Positions 36,494 through 49,330 are shown, counted from the first letter of the stretch. The stretch: DNA of 64,000 bases from Plecoglossus altivelis (GCA_036571765.1 BROE01000023.1:4423490-4487489), one strand, 5' to 3'. The notes: generated from the sequence alone by a model not told the origin. A program made the numbers and translations.

Positions 36494-39400
36494 TCACTGC
36501 AGTTCTTTTAAAACCAGCTGGCAGCATTCTCCAACCTTGGCGGGGTCTGAGACAGAGGAGAACTTGTTGATTTGCGAGGTGACGCCCAGAGAGCGGGCCA
36601 GGTCCTGGGCTGTCTGGTCTGAGGCCACAGTTGTCCCTAGGGCCACCAGGAGCCTGAACACAGCCTCCTTGTCGTGTACCGACTCCAGAGCCGTGCTGGC
36701 CACAGACAAACACTGGGCCTTGCCCTCCAGGTCACTCTGGCCGTGCAGGCAGCCCGCGTAGTTTAGCACCAGCGTGGCAAGGGCGACGTGGATGTTCTTG
36801 TTGCAGACCGCTGAGAGGTCCGCCGCGCGGGACAGCACGGCCTCGCGCTGGGCCATGAGCAGGGCGCGTCCTCGACTGCCGCTGAAGCAGTTGCACAGCG
36901 TCCGCAGGGCCAGCATCTGGTTGGCGGGGCGACCCTGAGGCTTCATCAGGCTCAGGAGGTGGTTGCACAGCTGGACCCCTTCAGCCTCGCCGCACAGACG
37001 CTCGTTGACCAAGGGGTGGCGCACTGCCAGCCTCAGGATGTCCAGCACAGGGAAGACGATGTCTGCAGGGGAACAAGAGCACGAACAATAATCTTCAATA
37101 GAATTCTGCCTCCAAATCTAAAACATGCATCTGAAATCCCTACTTGCTACGTGTACTATATAGGACAGATTAGACACTAGATTCAACCCTCGGGGAGAGT
37201 CTCAGTAGGGTAATACACAGTGGTTATATTTGGTCCAATACCTTCTGGCCACTGGGAGGCCTTCCACAGCAGGCTGATCTGCAAGGTGGTGGGCTGCTCT
37301 GTTGAGGACAGGTCACTGACACACAGCAGCAGCTTCTCCAAGCCCTCCAACACCTCCTCCGAGAGCTTCTGGTCCTGCGGGGCTCCACCGTTCAGCTCCC
37401 TCAGCTTGGCTGGTAGGAGAGGGACACAGCGTTATGCATCGTTGAGACACCAGGGAGTCTCCATGAGGCAAGAAGCGACAATTGAGTTCAAGAGTGATGG
37501 TTCTTACCCAGTATCTGCATGGAATTGGCCTGTTCGAAGGTCACTCCGTCTGTTTTGGGGAAGTACATGTTTGCAGTAGTGTGTCTGCGGGCTGCGGAGG
37601 TGTAGGCCCCGCCTCCTGATGAGTGGGAGAGAAGGTAACAAGGTGGTTCAAATGTGTTGATGCACTCTATCACTGGTTTGCTCTGCACTCACCATCCCAT
37701 CACTGATTTAGAAACAAAACACCAGCCATTAACAGGACAAATCTCATTCAAATTCAACCAATGGTAGAAATGAATTGTAGTCGAAGTTTGCCTGTTGACC
37801 TGTGGAGATCCCCTCTCTGAGCCTCTGATAGCTCGTACCTGTGAAGGGGTCTGTTCCGGCAGCAGGCATCCCTGACTGCATCTCTGATCCTGGGATGTAG
37901 CGGCCAGAACCTTAAGGAACACAACCCATCGCAGCACGGTCAGTAACAAAAGGCAACTCGGAACCTTTGCTAATCAAAGCAGTTTGAAATGCTGCTGTGA
38001 TGGAACTGTGGTTTTGAATGCATGAACCATGTCCAAATGTTGATGAGGTATTTGAGTTAGTGACTAGTAATAGTAAATCACATGTATATGATTGACTGGT
38101 ATCAAATAATTTTAACCCCACAATAAAATCTCCAGCGCATTACCTGTGAAAGGATCAGCTCCAAAACCTGTTCTACCATCAGAAGCTCCTGGAATATATC
38201 TGCCTGAACCTATGGGTGAACGAAAGTAAACAAACATTGACTAACAGTGAATGACATGGCCCATAGGAACGTTTTGCTTCACTGTGCTGTTAGGATGTTA
38301 ACTATTGGGTTAGGTGTGATGACGCCCAGGTTCCATCTCAGGCTGTTTACCTGTGAATGGGTCCATGCTGCTGGGCTGGGCGGGGCCCACCACAGCTCCT
38401 TTAGTGTTCTCTATGATGAAGTTGGCCACCTGGTCCAGGAACATGGGGCTGAGGTCGTTCTTCTGCAGGAAGTTGTGTGCCGTGAGCCAGGGGTCCTCGG
38501 AGACATTGTAAGGGAGCTTCATGGATGGACCGCCTTCGTTTATGTCAATTGTGAAGACAAAGTCATATTCCTAGAAGGGGAATTAATGGAGTTCAAGTTT
38601 ATTGTTCTTCGCCTTCTGTAGACAAATAACCTGGACAATATATATGGTTAGCCTTTAAAAAACATTTTTTTACAAAAAAAGGATACCCACATGTAAAATA
38701 ATAACAGAAACTCTCCCCTCACCTTTCCCTCGTAGTTCACTCTTTTTGATGCCTGCTGGTTTGTCCCCCCGACTACATCTCCAATCTTCATCCACCGGGC
38801 CTCACTCTGACTCCACTGGTACGCCTCCACCTTCTCTCCATCTTTGATCAGGCGGGTCTGCCCATCACGGTTCCCTAAGACAACACAAACATGTTAATGC
38901 TGTGCAATACTGCTGGGCTGGCTATCTTGTCAAAGAGTCCGAAAGGTTGACTCAAGTTGAACAAGTAGTCAAATAATTTGCTTTTGGAAACAGAACCAAA
39001 CTGTCTTCTCAAATACAGTTATACTGAAAATGTGTGTATGTGTCATTACCTGGTTCATCAAGATGTTCCCTTCCAGGTAGATCGTCTATCTTGATGTCTC
39101 CCAGGTCCCCTGTCTTGGGGTCGATGGTGGTCTTGGAGAGCTCGTCTTCAAAGGCCTGCAGGTCCTGGGGAGAGGCTGTGCGCTCTTCTGCCTCCGTAAA
39201 CACTCGGATGATGCCGTCACTGTGGAGCCACAGCCATTGAGGTTATTTGCCCAGGAAAGCAGAGAGGACATACTGCTACAGCAAACCCCTGCACTGATGG
39301 TGTGTCTGGACAAGACAACACTCTTACTCTATACCAGGGGTCTCCAATCCTGGTCCTTGAGGGCCGCTGTCCTGAAGGTTTTAGATGTTTCCCTACTCCA

Positions 39401-42090
39401 GCACACCTGACTCTAATAAAGGGTCATTATGAAGCTTCCACAGAGCTTGGTAATGGCTCATTCATTAGAACCTGGTGAGCTGGAGCAGTTAAAACATCTA
39501 AAACCTTCAGGACAGCAGCCCTCGAGGACCAGGATTGGAGACCCCTGCTCTATACGTTTGTTCAAAGAGATGTTATTAGCATATCTTATTATATGGAAAA
39601 AGGACATGTGTACTTTGTCATGTCACACATTAATATGTGTCCCTACAGGGGAAAATATAATGATTGACAACCATTTTGTTGTTTTTTACCTGGCACCAAC
39701 AACTATATCCCCATTAGGCAAGATGCAGCAGCACCACACAGACTGTGCAGGTAGGCGGATGGTTTGTGAACAGTCTCCTTGCCTCCATATCCTTAAAGTC
39801 CTATCCTCGCCTGTGCTGATGAAGTCTGAGAGGAGAGAGCAGTTGGACGGTGGGACCAAATTACATTTTGCAGACACAGGTAATCTACAAACCAAACAAT
39901 AGCAACAAAAATAAATACATTGTTTTCTTTAAACAGGTAACAACCCCTAGACTTTTAGAACCCATCATAGTTGTTATCATCGACCTTATATTTACTCTGC
40001 AAATCAAAAGTGTTGGATTGAGTGAAGACTGCTAAATTGGGTGTTTTGTATGAATTACCTTGGCCATTGGGGAACACAGCCAGGCTGTAGATGTAGTTGG
40101 TGTGGCTGTAGTACACCTGCACGCATTCGCCCGTCACCAGCCATCTCCTGATGCTGGCATCGTTGCTGCAGGAGAAGAACTCCATGTCGCTGACCACCGC
40201 TAGCCCTCGCACACAGTCCTCATGACCTGAGACACCAAAGATTATCAGCAGACACCAAAAAAAAATCAGATCGCCACAGAGTTACGGTTGCCACAGCAAC
40301 GCGAGGATGTGAACAGCGGGGTGAATGTAGCTGCCTGGTGCGATTTGAGAAAGAACGACCCCTGCTGTGCCGCTGAACGACAAGGACGCTAATCCAGGTC
40401 TCTCACCAGTAAACGTCGTCTCACAGCGCCCTGCCTTCCACAGCTTAATGGTCTTGTCTGCTGACCCAGACAGCATCAGACCTTGCTCAGGGAGAATGAT
40501 CACTGCCCACACCGCTGCCGTGTGACCCTATCAAACAGAGCAACAGCCATGGAGACTCTGTTGTTGTTTGGATGAAGGCTCCAGCACTGTCCAACTCAAC
40601 AGAATTTTAGGACAAGTCACTCCTGCTTACCTGTAAGGTCATCATGCATTTCTCATTGAGCCAGACTTTCGCAGTGGTGTCCCAGGAACCACTCAATAAT
40701 GTGCCAAACTTTCCAGAGGACAGAGTGCAAACTGTATGAACATGACAGTTGATTAAGGTTCATTGTGGTTGCAGGGTCGACTAATGACAATGTTACCAAC
40801 ATTAACCGCGACCGACAGCCATCATTGGTAGTTTTGACATGACAGATGATTAAAAGAATTGCACACAGAATAATGAACTTAATCAATCTGAATAGATGTT
40901 GCTTGAGACGGTTTACCTGTGTTTTTGTGCCCTTTGAGAGTGAAGAGAGGCTGTGGTTGGTCCAGCGAGAAAACGCATATGTTGTGATCATTTCCACCTG
41001 TGGCTATGAGTCCTCTGGGATATGTCTCACTGGGTGCAATTATGCATACACAGGATACAAAATTTGAATGGCCTGTCATGCAATGCATTTCTGTGAAGCC
41101 CCTGTCTGGACTGTTGAGATGAGGAGACAGAAACATAAAGCAGATTAGTCATTAACGCACAATAATTCATGAAAGTGAATTCTATTCATTTTTATTTTAA
41201 ACGATAATGTATCGCTTGTTTGATCTGCTAACTTGAATTGTAAGCTTTTAGTAGCCATAGCTTCGACATTTTCATTGTTTCACTACTGATGATAGTTGTG
41301 CTTACATGTATGCTAGCTAGCTACACAAATGCTTCGTCATGTCACCTATTCCCACATAACAGCGTTTGTAAATCGCTTTATGGTAATGACATTTTCCTAG
41401 ACATTTGACTTTTTAGTCATTTACTACCCGGAATATTACGACGGGACTACCTTGTGCCGAGTTGTATAATTTGATTGACAACAGCAATCTTATTCAGCCT
41501 TATGTGGACTAGAGCTAGTAATAGTTCAATGTGTTTAGCTACATTTGTTGGCTCGTGTAGAAACAGTCAAGAATATGTAGCAATCAAACTGCCTTTGTTG
41601 ACATTTTTATACTTAGAGGTTGTAATTACCACTTGAGGTAGTTTGATTGCATTAAAGCCCGCTTATGTGGCTAAAACAGGTAACATCAGATACTTCAAAC
41701 GAAGGTAAGCTGGCTAGCTACAGTAATAGCTAGTTTGACAAGTGTGCTGCTTGTTACGTTAGCTTGCTAGTTAGTGCTACTAGCTAACCAGAGAGCTCGG
41801 TAACACTTTTTTATTGAGCCCAAGAGCTTGCCCGCTTTACCTAATACTCGTTATACCATAAGTTGTAGTCAATAGCCATTTAATGAGGCAAGGTATATAA
41901 ACAGTTACTAAAGAAAAGCATTTAGTACTGTAGCTTGCTACCTTGAATTGGGCACCCAGACTCTTCCGGTCCGGTCCCTGGACACAGACACAAAAGCTCC
42001 ATTTGGGAAAAAAGCAGTCGAGAGTCCCCTAACATCCATTTCATGTCCAGGTATTGAACAGCTCAATTTATAAGAGTTAGCCGATGCCAT
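36494..42090 (-). CDS. plaa: plaa, phospholipase A2-activating protein, complete
   Basis: Ubiquitin-binding adaptor of the p97/VCP (Ufd3/Doa1) pathway, in cytosol and at synapses and lysosomes. Exons: 41942-42090, 40917-41110, 40631-40731, 40407-40527, 40059-40226, 39690-39825, 39050-39219, 38723-38874, 38351-38570, 38144-38209, 37839-37910, 37508-37615, 37242-37409, 36494-37062. All phases agree; the product is 797 aa (human 795). The start reads MASANSYKLSCSIPGHEMDV. Order: seven WD40 repeats (about residues 1-330, with WDTTAKVW and SADKTIKLW), a PFU ubiquitin-binding domain (EAYQWSQSEARWMKIGDVVG to FLQKNDLSPMFLDQ), DPFTG repeats, and a C-terminal PUL domain that binds p97 (KLRELNG to the end LVLKELQ). 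It is tail-to-tail with frem1 and head-to-head with zdhhc21. Confidence 0.96.
37839..38386 (-). repeat. plaa: Exon-encoded DPFTG / GSGRYIPG tandem motifs in plaa
   Basis: The 66-nt exon at 38144-38209 and the 72-nt exon at 37839-37910 each encode GSGRYIPG followed by a variable linker and ADPFTG or TDPFTG; the end of the exon at 38351-38570 encodes MDPFTG. All three introns are phase 1. This looks like internal exon duplication in the linker between PFU and PUL; human PLAA has comparable GGGRYVPG/DPFTG repeats. Confidence 0.8.
39335..39547. mobile_element. Palindromic hAT-type MITE with perfect target duplication
   Basis: A 213-bp foldback element in a plaa intron. It starts CAGGGGTCTCCAATCCTGGT and ends with the reverse complement ACCAGGATTGGAGACCCCTG. 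The same 8 bases, CTCTATAC, flank it at 39327-39334 and 39548-39555. CAGGG-type ends with an 8-bp duplication are hAT hallmarks. The two arms are similar along most of the element (TTTTAGATGTTT versus AAACATCTAAAA). No transposase is encoded. Confidence 0.9.
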
Positions 42091-43453
42091 TTTGGATTCA
42101 AATAACACGACGTTTCAATATAATAAACGTTCCAACAGCTAAAATCGTTTCTTGACAACTATCAAACAAGCGGAAGTAATTTCATTGAATAGGTGACTAC
42201 GGTCTTCTTTGGTGGTTGGCAATCCGTGAAGTGCAAGTGACGCGTCGTGCACTATTGCCACCAACTGGGCACAGCATAAGTTTCTTGCGTGTAAAGGTAC
42301 ACTCCAACTCACTAATCCGAGCCAACCCTAGTGGGTGGATCCCTCTTATCAATCAGAGAGAATATCTACCTCCGTTTACTGAGATTTGGCCTGCGTTAGT
42401 TTTCACACTGTAATTCTTTTTTTTTTAGGATGGCTTGACTCTGGCATTAGGAAAAAAAACTAAACCTTCGGGATAGTGAATCATTTGAACGGAAGCATTT
42501 CGTTAGCTTTAGGATCGTTCACAATTTAAAATCACTTCCTAGGTTTGCCTAAAATTGTAAATGGTCTCTGCTTCCACCTTGTGGCTATACAATTTTCAAA
42601 GGCGCCATATTGATTCAATCGGGCAATTTCTTGTTGTAGCCAATGACAACACTTACCTAGATTTGCTACATCATCAGAAGTAGAGTAGGATGGTTTTGAG
42701 AGGCAGGGATCTCAACACGGAAGTTCACAGTCAAGAAACCTTTGTAGCTAACTAACTACTCTCATGGGAGTTGTATCTAGTAGGTAACTATACAATTGTT
42801 TAATACCAAGAATAGTAGGCTAATACAGCCATGGCATGCAACTGAAAATAATTACCACCTGGTTAGCAATTAAGGACACTAGTTGGCCTCGCCTGGAATC
42901 ATTTCTTGTAAGTGACAGTTGATTCAAGTGTATAGCTACCGAACTAGTTATCAACTAGCCTAGCTAGGTAACCTAACAGGGAAGATCAGGAATTATCCAC
43001 CACAACTACCGGAACGTATGTTATTAACGAGAACATCCGTTTTAGTTGTAGATTACACGTGTCTGTAAAGTTAGTAAGGTATCACCTCTTTATTACAATT
43101 CATAAATGTCGCTGCCTCACTCATAATATGTCGGTTACCCAGATTCACGCTGTACATTAGACTATGAAGTTAAACAGTGTATTGCATTTCTTCATGCTGT
43201 ATGGTAAAATTATTTTAAATCATGATTAGCCCAACCCAGACTGAACATATGACTAATGTACTGAAAAGTGCGGTCGATGTGATCCTGAAAGAATTGTCAC
43301 CAATATGTGGATTTAGGTATTCCAAATGAAGTCCAAACTCTAATGTTTATTACATGAATTATACGTTGAGAGGAAAGATCGTTCATGTAAAAGACTTTGC
43401 CCGACCATATAAAAATACTGCAACATCTTTATGTCCTCTTGTGAATAGGTGCT
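42091..43453. other. Divergent intergenic region between plaa and zdhhc21
   Basis: 1.36 kb separating two start codons that point away from each other, so it should contain both promoters and both 5'UTRs. It is AT-rich with several TAGCTA/CTAGCT clusters. No TATA box stands out. Any noncoding first exon of zdhhc21 would fall here, since its start codon is immediately preceded by ordinary leader sequence. Confidence 0.5.
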
Positions 43454-45982
43454 ATGAAGTTTCGATTACACTTTGTGGTGGACCCCAAGGGATGGCTATG
43501 CATCAGTATGGTGTTTGGCGTCTGGCTTTACAATACTGTCTTTGTCCCCAAGTTGGTGCTGCTTCCACATTACAATGAAGGACACATCCCTTGGGCCTTA
43601 GTTGTCTGTAAGTGCACAACCTGTCGTGATTCATTGAAGGTACAGGGCCTTGGAAATGTATAACTACTATGTCTCTCCCCCTTAGGTTATTACATAGCAT
43701 CAGCCTTGTGTGTGACAGCCCTGTTAAGGGCTTCCACTGCTGACCCAGGACAACTTCCACATGACCCCAAAATACTTCAGTCAGGTAAGGGGTAAAAAAG
43801 ACCTTGCACATGCCTCGTAGATTGGTTATCTAAAGCTGCATATGAAAAGACACTTGTCTTGTCAGAGCATGCAGTGCCTACAATGTTTTTAATTATTATC
43901 ATAAAAAGGTTATTTTTCCAACATGAAAATCTCATGTGACTCATTTATGATCTCATAAATAACCAGGGATTTAATGTCTGCATTTCCCTACAGCAAATTG
44001 CATATTGCTTGCCCAACAAAAACACGAATAAAAAACAAACATTGAATGATGGTACTGAGGCTATAGTGTTTGTAGCTCAAATGAATCTTATAGATAAACG
44101 CTAGGTAGACCTCTGCCTCTTGCCTGTTAAAATTTACACTACATCTAAGGACAAGCTCCTACATGATTCTATAATGAAATTAGTTAGGCAAAAAAAGCGT
44201 CCATTTCAGACTAAATACGTTAAATTAATTCATGTTGTACTTTCAGAGCAAGAGAACTGGCAGCTCTGTAACAAGTGCAACCAGATGAGACCTAAAAGAG
44301 CCCACCATTGTAGCCGCTGCGGTCACTGTGTACGCAAAATGGACCACCACTGTCCTTGGTGAGTCTACTTTTATGTACAGAGATCCCAAACTTACAGGGC
44401 TTTAATGGCAGTAATAAACATAAGGAAGGGGGAAATAAAAAAAGCTAGTAACTTAGTCTATCTCCCCTTGTTTAAAAGACAGAACTCCCTGCTGACTGTG
44501 CCTTGAGTTCACTGTCATGCCACCTGAAAATGTGGTTGCCCCCCCCCAAAAAAAAAACTAGCATAACTACCTGTTCAAAGTGTGTTTTGGTGATGCGGTT
44601 CTATTGGAGCGTAAACAGAAATATGCAGTATAAATGATCCACTTAAAGTAGAAATTATGTTTCAATGCAGTCAGTGGCAATAAAGTACCTGTGTGTCTAT
44701 TACATTTGTATCTGTGGTATAATTGTTTGAAAATTGTGTGTATTTTCTAATAGCATGGAAACGTGTCATTGTATTAGGCTTCACATATTTCTCTAAAGGT
44801 AATACTGCCAATGATATGCTTACAGGATCAATAATTGTGTCGGAGAGGACAACCAGTGGCTCTTCCTGCAGCTCTGCTTTTACACTCAGGTCCTCAGTTT
44901 GTTCACTCTGTTTCTGGACTTCTGTCAGTACTACTACTTCCAACCTCTGACTAAACAGGATCAGGTAAACATTCAGAAGGGCTATGCTGGAATAGCTGTT
45001 ATTACATTTGGAATCCTATAATATGTAGATGTATAATATGGATGTACAAGTGCTGCATCATACATGGTTTGAATCACAAATCCTTCTTGTTCTGGTCATC
45101 TTGTAGGAGTTCACCACTGTCCACGAGGTAGCTTTGCTCCGAGGTTCAGCTATCATGGGGCTGATCATGTTTGGAGGAATAAGCGGTCTCTTTCACAGCC
45201 AGATTACTGGCATCCTCTCAGTGAGTAAAACACCAGCAGAACAGTACTGGCTGTGATAGTGTACTGATATGACTTTGTTTGGAAGCCTGTTGGTGAAGTG
45301 ACGGTGCCCAAAAAGCAGATTACTTAATTCAGAATGTGTCTGGTTGATTTTACAGAGGGGCTTGATTTATCGATGTTGAGGCTATTTCTGTACTTTGTGT
45401 TTGTTTTATTTGGTGTAGGACACTACCACTATTGAGAAGATGTCTCAATTCTCAACTGACACGTGAGTTAAAATGTTCAAATTCTCTCTCTTTTCAAACA
45501 ACATGGTTTTAGACTTTCGTTGTTATTCACTCGTTCTGGAAAAGTAGTTGAAGCTATGGTGGAACGAGGTTCTTCAGGGATAATTGGATGGGAATCATTT
45601 GCTAAATTCCTTCCTTCCCTCATATCAACTTCCATTCGAACAATTTCTGGTATTAAACCACAATATATGGCACTTGTTATCTAAGTTTAATGCTGTGTTG
45701 AACACTGCTTTTTCTGTGTGGTTAGATTGGTGGTTTCTGAATGTACTTTCTATATCAGTTGAGTACCAGTGAAGTGTTATTGAAATGTGTTACACACATT
45801 AGTAATAGTCGGAACGTGAGTTTGACGTCATAATTGCATTACGTAAACTCTCTCACAGATGCAGGTCAAAGAAGTCCTGGCAGTTGTCTCTGGCAGAGGT
45901 GTTTGGGACAAGTTGGAAAATCCTCTGGTTTGTCCCTCTGAGAAAGAGACAACCACTTCGACTCGCATATCACTTTGTGTAG
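43454..45982 (+). CDS. zdhhc21: zdhhc21, palmitoyltransferase ZDHHC21, complete
   Basis: Membrane S-acyltransferase that attaches palmitate to cysteines of proteins such as eNOS, Fyn and receptors, in Golgi and plasma membrane; the mouse depilated mutation lies in this gene. Exons: 43454-43607, 43686-43784, 44247-44358, 44826-44964, 45107-45220, 45419-45462, 45859-45982; all phases agree, 261 aa (human 265). Start MKFRLHFVVDPKGW aligns with human MGLRIHFVVDPHGW. The cysteine-rich domain has LCNKCNQMRPKRAHHCSRCG and the catalytic DHHC at residues 117-120 in KMDHHCPWINNCVGEDN, followed by DTTTIEKM (TTxE-like motif). Four hydrophobic segments fit the four-pass topology. It ends RKRQPLRLAYHFV. 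Confidence 0.96.
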
Positions 45983-46090
45983 ACAGAGATACATTTCAAG
46001 AGCCTCTTTTATGCCACGTGAACGGAGAGACTCTTGGTTTGAGATGTGCATTACTCGGTTTTAGCTGCCAGAACTGGTTCAAGTCTTTTA

Positions 46091-46185
46091 AGAGTAAGGG
46101 ACAGATTGACAAGGGGAACTGGCAGATTTCTCTTCTCTTGAGAGTAAGGGACAGATTGACAGGGGGAACTGGGAGATTTCTCTTG
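46091..46185. repeat. 50-bp tandem duplication in zdhhc21 3'UTR
   Basis: Copy one 46091-46140 and copy two 46141-46185 share AGAGTAAGGGACAGATTGAC, GGGGAACTGG and AGATTTCTCTT with only a few substitutions. It explains the repeated peptides in the reverse-strand open frames here. Confidence 0.85.
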
Positions 46186-46226
46186 TTCAAACAACATGTG
46201 TAGTCTCTTCTGCTCCTTACACATGG

Positions 46227-46232
46227 AATAAA
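46227..46232 (+). terminator. zdhhc21 proximal poly(A) signal AATAAA
   Basis: Canonical AATAAA 245 nt after the stop codon. Confidence 0.5.
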
Positions 46233-47385
46233 GTATTTTGGGGAAAGGCCTTACTTTAATCTTCATTCAAATGGCATATGCTGAAGGGGTGCCTCCAGTT
46301 TCAGGTTGATAAATAGTGGCCTTAACTTCTTTTATTTAAAAAGGCCTATTTGCTGGTCAATTTGGGAAATTATTTGTCTTGATTTAATTAATTGTCTTTT
46401 TTGGCTGTTTAGCTGTCACACAAGTGCCTTTAATTTATTGTCACACAATTACATACCATTTGTTCTTCCTAAACTGTAAGCATTTCTCTGAGAGCCCATT
46501 TAAGTTAAGATTCAAATTACTGGCTGACTATTGGAAGGAAAGTTAATGTTTGTTGTTACATCATAATTATCACAACCGTTGCCGTTGATAGAGTAAAACT
46601 TAAAAATAGTGTGAAACATGTTTTGATAACATCCCTTCTACAATATCTTCAGGGTATTCTGCAAACTTGGTGAACTAGCCATCAAACAAATGTCAGAGAA
46701 TTTGTAGGCTAATTTTGCATTATGTAGACCATAACACACTGCTACTACTCTTTATACATGGGTTTACCAACTCTAATTTACTAACGTTTTGTGGTCATTT
46801 ACTGAAGTAATGTATTGTAGACTTTCTGCTTTTAAACTTAATGCTCTGGTGGGATGGTGAGAGCTGCTGAGATCCAACACTAGTGCCCATGTAAAGAAGA
46901 AAACTACACTGGTCTCAGCAGTGGCATGAAGAATCTTTACATTTGAGGGTTTAAATGTAGAGTCACAGAGAACATCCCTTTCAATGCCTCATGTTTAGTG
47001 GATGCATGACAGCATACTTGATAATCCTGTGCATTTGTATTGTGGAAGTTTGTGTCTTCAAAGCAAAAAACGAAAGACAATTACAGTTTATTTATGAAGG
47101 AATGTATCCTGTATGAAGATTATACCTGATTATATAATAGATGTCAAATGAGTACTTGTACAGATGACTGTATCGGGCTTCATTCAGATTTCTCTTGTGA
47201 CTTACACTGGACTGTTTTATATTCCGGTGTTTGTTTCTCTCTTATTTTACACTTACAACATTCTTCTACTGTGCTTTTACCTTATTAAGAGATATTGTGG
47301 TGTAATGTGGATATTATCAAAACTGTGCCTGTTTACAAGTACTGTCTCTTTACTGTGCATCTCTTACTCAAACCAAAAACCTGCA

Positions 47386-47508
47386 GATATAGATATAGAG
47401 ATATAAATATATCTCTATCTCTATAGAGATATAGAAATTGAGATGTATCTATATCTCTCTATATCTCTATAGAGATAGATATATCTATATCTATATATGT
47501 ATACAAAT
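47386..47508. repeat. AT-rich GATATA/TATCTC palindromic repeat
   Basis: Alternating AGATATAGA and TCTATATCTC units forming several nested inverted repeats, for example CTCTATAGAGATA. Confidence 0.85.
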
Positions 47509-48066
47509 GTATTAGAGACAAAGGGAGCACTCAAATATCAAAGATGTATGTACACCACGATGCTTCAACAATTTACATTTATGTCCTCATGTGACATTTT
47601 AATACTCTGTTGGCAGTTTTCCCCCAGTACATCCTGTATTGAATGTTGTAAATTCATGTTTACATGCATGCACTGATCTCTCCAAATGGAAAGGTAACGA
47701 CACTCCAGAGAAATCAGATATTATTCTTACCTCAGGCTTCAGAAATAAGTGCCTCATTGCAGTCACAAGATGTCTGAGCCACAGCAATATACCAACCGTT
47801 CCAAAATATAATAATAGTAATTATTCAAATTACTTTTTTCTCTCCAAGGGAATGGACACTTGTGGTGTTGGCTTTTAATGTATATTTGATTGGATTGAAA
47901 CTTGTTTTTTATTGTATTCTTACTTTGGTAACCTTTGAAAACCATTTGCAAGTCCATGTGTATGTTGTAGTTTTTATCCAAATTATTTAACTCCAACATT
48001 CCATCCATCCAACTACCCACCTACCCTATCAATATTGTATTATATATTATGTTACAACAAAACCCA

Positions 48067-48072
48067 AATAAA
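48067..48072 (+). terminator. Possible distal poly(A) signal AATAAA for zdhhc21
   Basis: AATAAA followed within 30 nt by a GT/T-rich stretch (TTGTTCTTGAGTCCTTGCGTTTT), 2.1 kb after the stop. It would suit a long 3'UTR isoform. Inferred from sequence only. Confidence 0.3.
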
Positions 48073-49027
48073 AGGTTAAATTGTTCTTGAGTCCTTGCGT
48101 TTTAATGACTACACCAGTGTGGGACATTAACAAATCCAAAACAGCCAAGCTACGACCAGTGGGCTGATGGCTTAACCCTACAGCAAACAACATTTACCAT
48201 CTTTAAGACCATCAGTAAATTGTCCCCCCACCCCCTGCTTGTCTTACTATAGACAGTGTGGATAAAGACTGTCAGCATGATGGCTTTGATTTGGGACTGA
48301 GCAGATTTGAACTCTGTCTTTATTGCGACAGGTGGCTGTTGGTGTACAAACTCGCTTCCTTGCAATGACAGTCATTGTTTTTCCATACTGTGTGTAATTA
48401 AAATAAGAACACGGAGGCCCGTGTTGTTGTGCCCACAAATGCCTCTAATCTGACAAACAAATGTGAAGAGAATAATAAAGAACAAGCATTTCTTACACTA
48501 TATATTGTATATCATTAAGAAGGAATGTATACCATACTAAAGAATGATGTCCAATCAAGGGTTAATTTTCTTTTTAATCTCTGGTTGAACATGCTTCATC
48601 AACTATACAAATTAATCAAGGGCCACCTGTTGTCATTATAGTGCATGGCATCTGGTTGAACAAAGGAAATAATTATGTGCTTCATAAACATGAACTAAGC
48701 TTGTTGGATGCAAGCCTTGTCTACAGTTTTATTAGCAGTCTGATTGGCGGTATTAGTCCGTTTTGCCAATCCTGGACTAGGATTAAGTCAGAAGTTTTAA
48801 GCGGTCATTATTAATATAGCCATATCAGTCAGTTAATATAGCCATATTCCATATGGGCCTTGTTAAATCCAAGCATCATTATATTATCGATCTTTACTCA
48901 TCTTGGTATATGTAAGGTGTATGTTTTTAGTGGTTTGACTAAATATTTTTGCAGTATTACCTTGCTGAATTTAATTAATATTAATATTGTTAATACTGAT
49001 TATTATGGCTTTAAACTGTATTTTAGT

Positions 49028-49244
49028 GCAGCGGTCTTAAAAACCCTGGTCCTCAGGGCCCAATGTCCAGTATGTTAAGATGGTTCTCTGCTCCAACACA
49101 CTTTATTCAAATGAATAGGTGGTTATCAAGCTCAGTCAAACGACCGTCCATTCAAATCAGATCAAATCAGGTGTTTTGGAGCAGAGAAGCATCCAAAACA
49201 TGCAAGACAGGAGGTCCCCATGACCGGGACTGAAGACTGCTGCT
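49028..49244. mobile_element. Diverged palindromic MITE copy
   Basis: Inverted ends around CAGCGGTCTTAAAAACCCTG and GGGACTGAAGACTGCTG. The interior matches the 39335-39547 family (CCTGGTCCTCAGGGCC, TTCTCTGCTCCAACACACTT, GGTGTTTTGGAGCAGAGAAG). No matching 8-bp flanks were found. Confidence 0.6.
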
Positions 49245-49330
49245 CTACATGAGTCAATAATCAGAGGACATACCAGTTTGCCCGTACTTGACTTGAAATC
49301 AGACTTGAATGGCTGACATTGTAATCTTCT

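Larger units (their letters stand above)
45983..46250 (+). other. zdhhc21: zdhhc21 proximal 3' untranslated region
   Basis: Runs from the stop codon to the AATAAA at 46227-46232. It contains a 50-bp tandem duplication. A second AATAAA at 48067-48072 may mark a longer form. Confidence 0.5.

Noticed and set aside
43503..43811. 102-codon reverse frame over the first two zdhhc21 exons
   Set aside because: Shadow of conserved coding exons on the plus strand.
45859..46203. 114-codon plus-strand frame starting MQVKEVLAVV
   Set aside because: Out-of-frame shadow of the last zdhhc21 exon, which ends in the frame giving LAYHFV.
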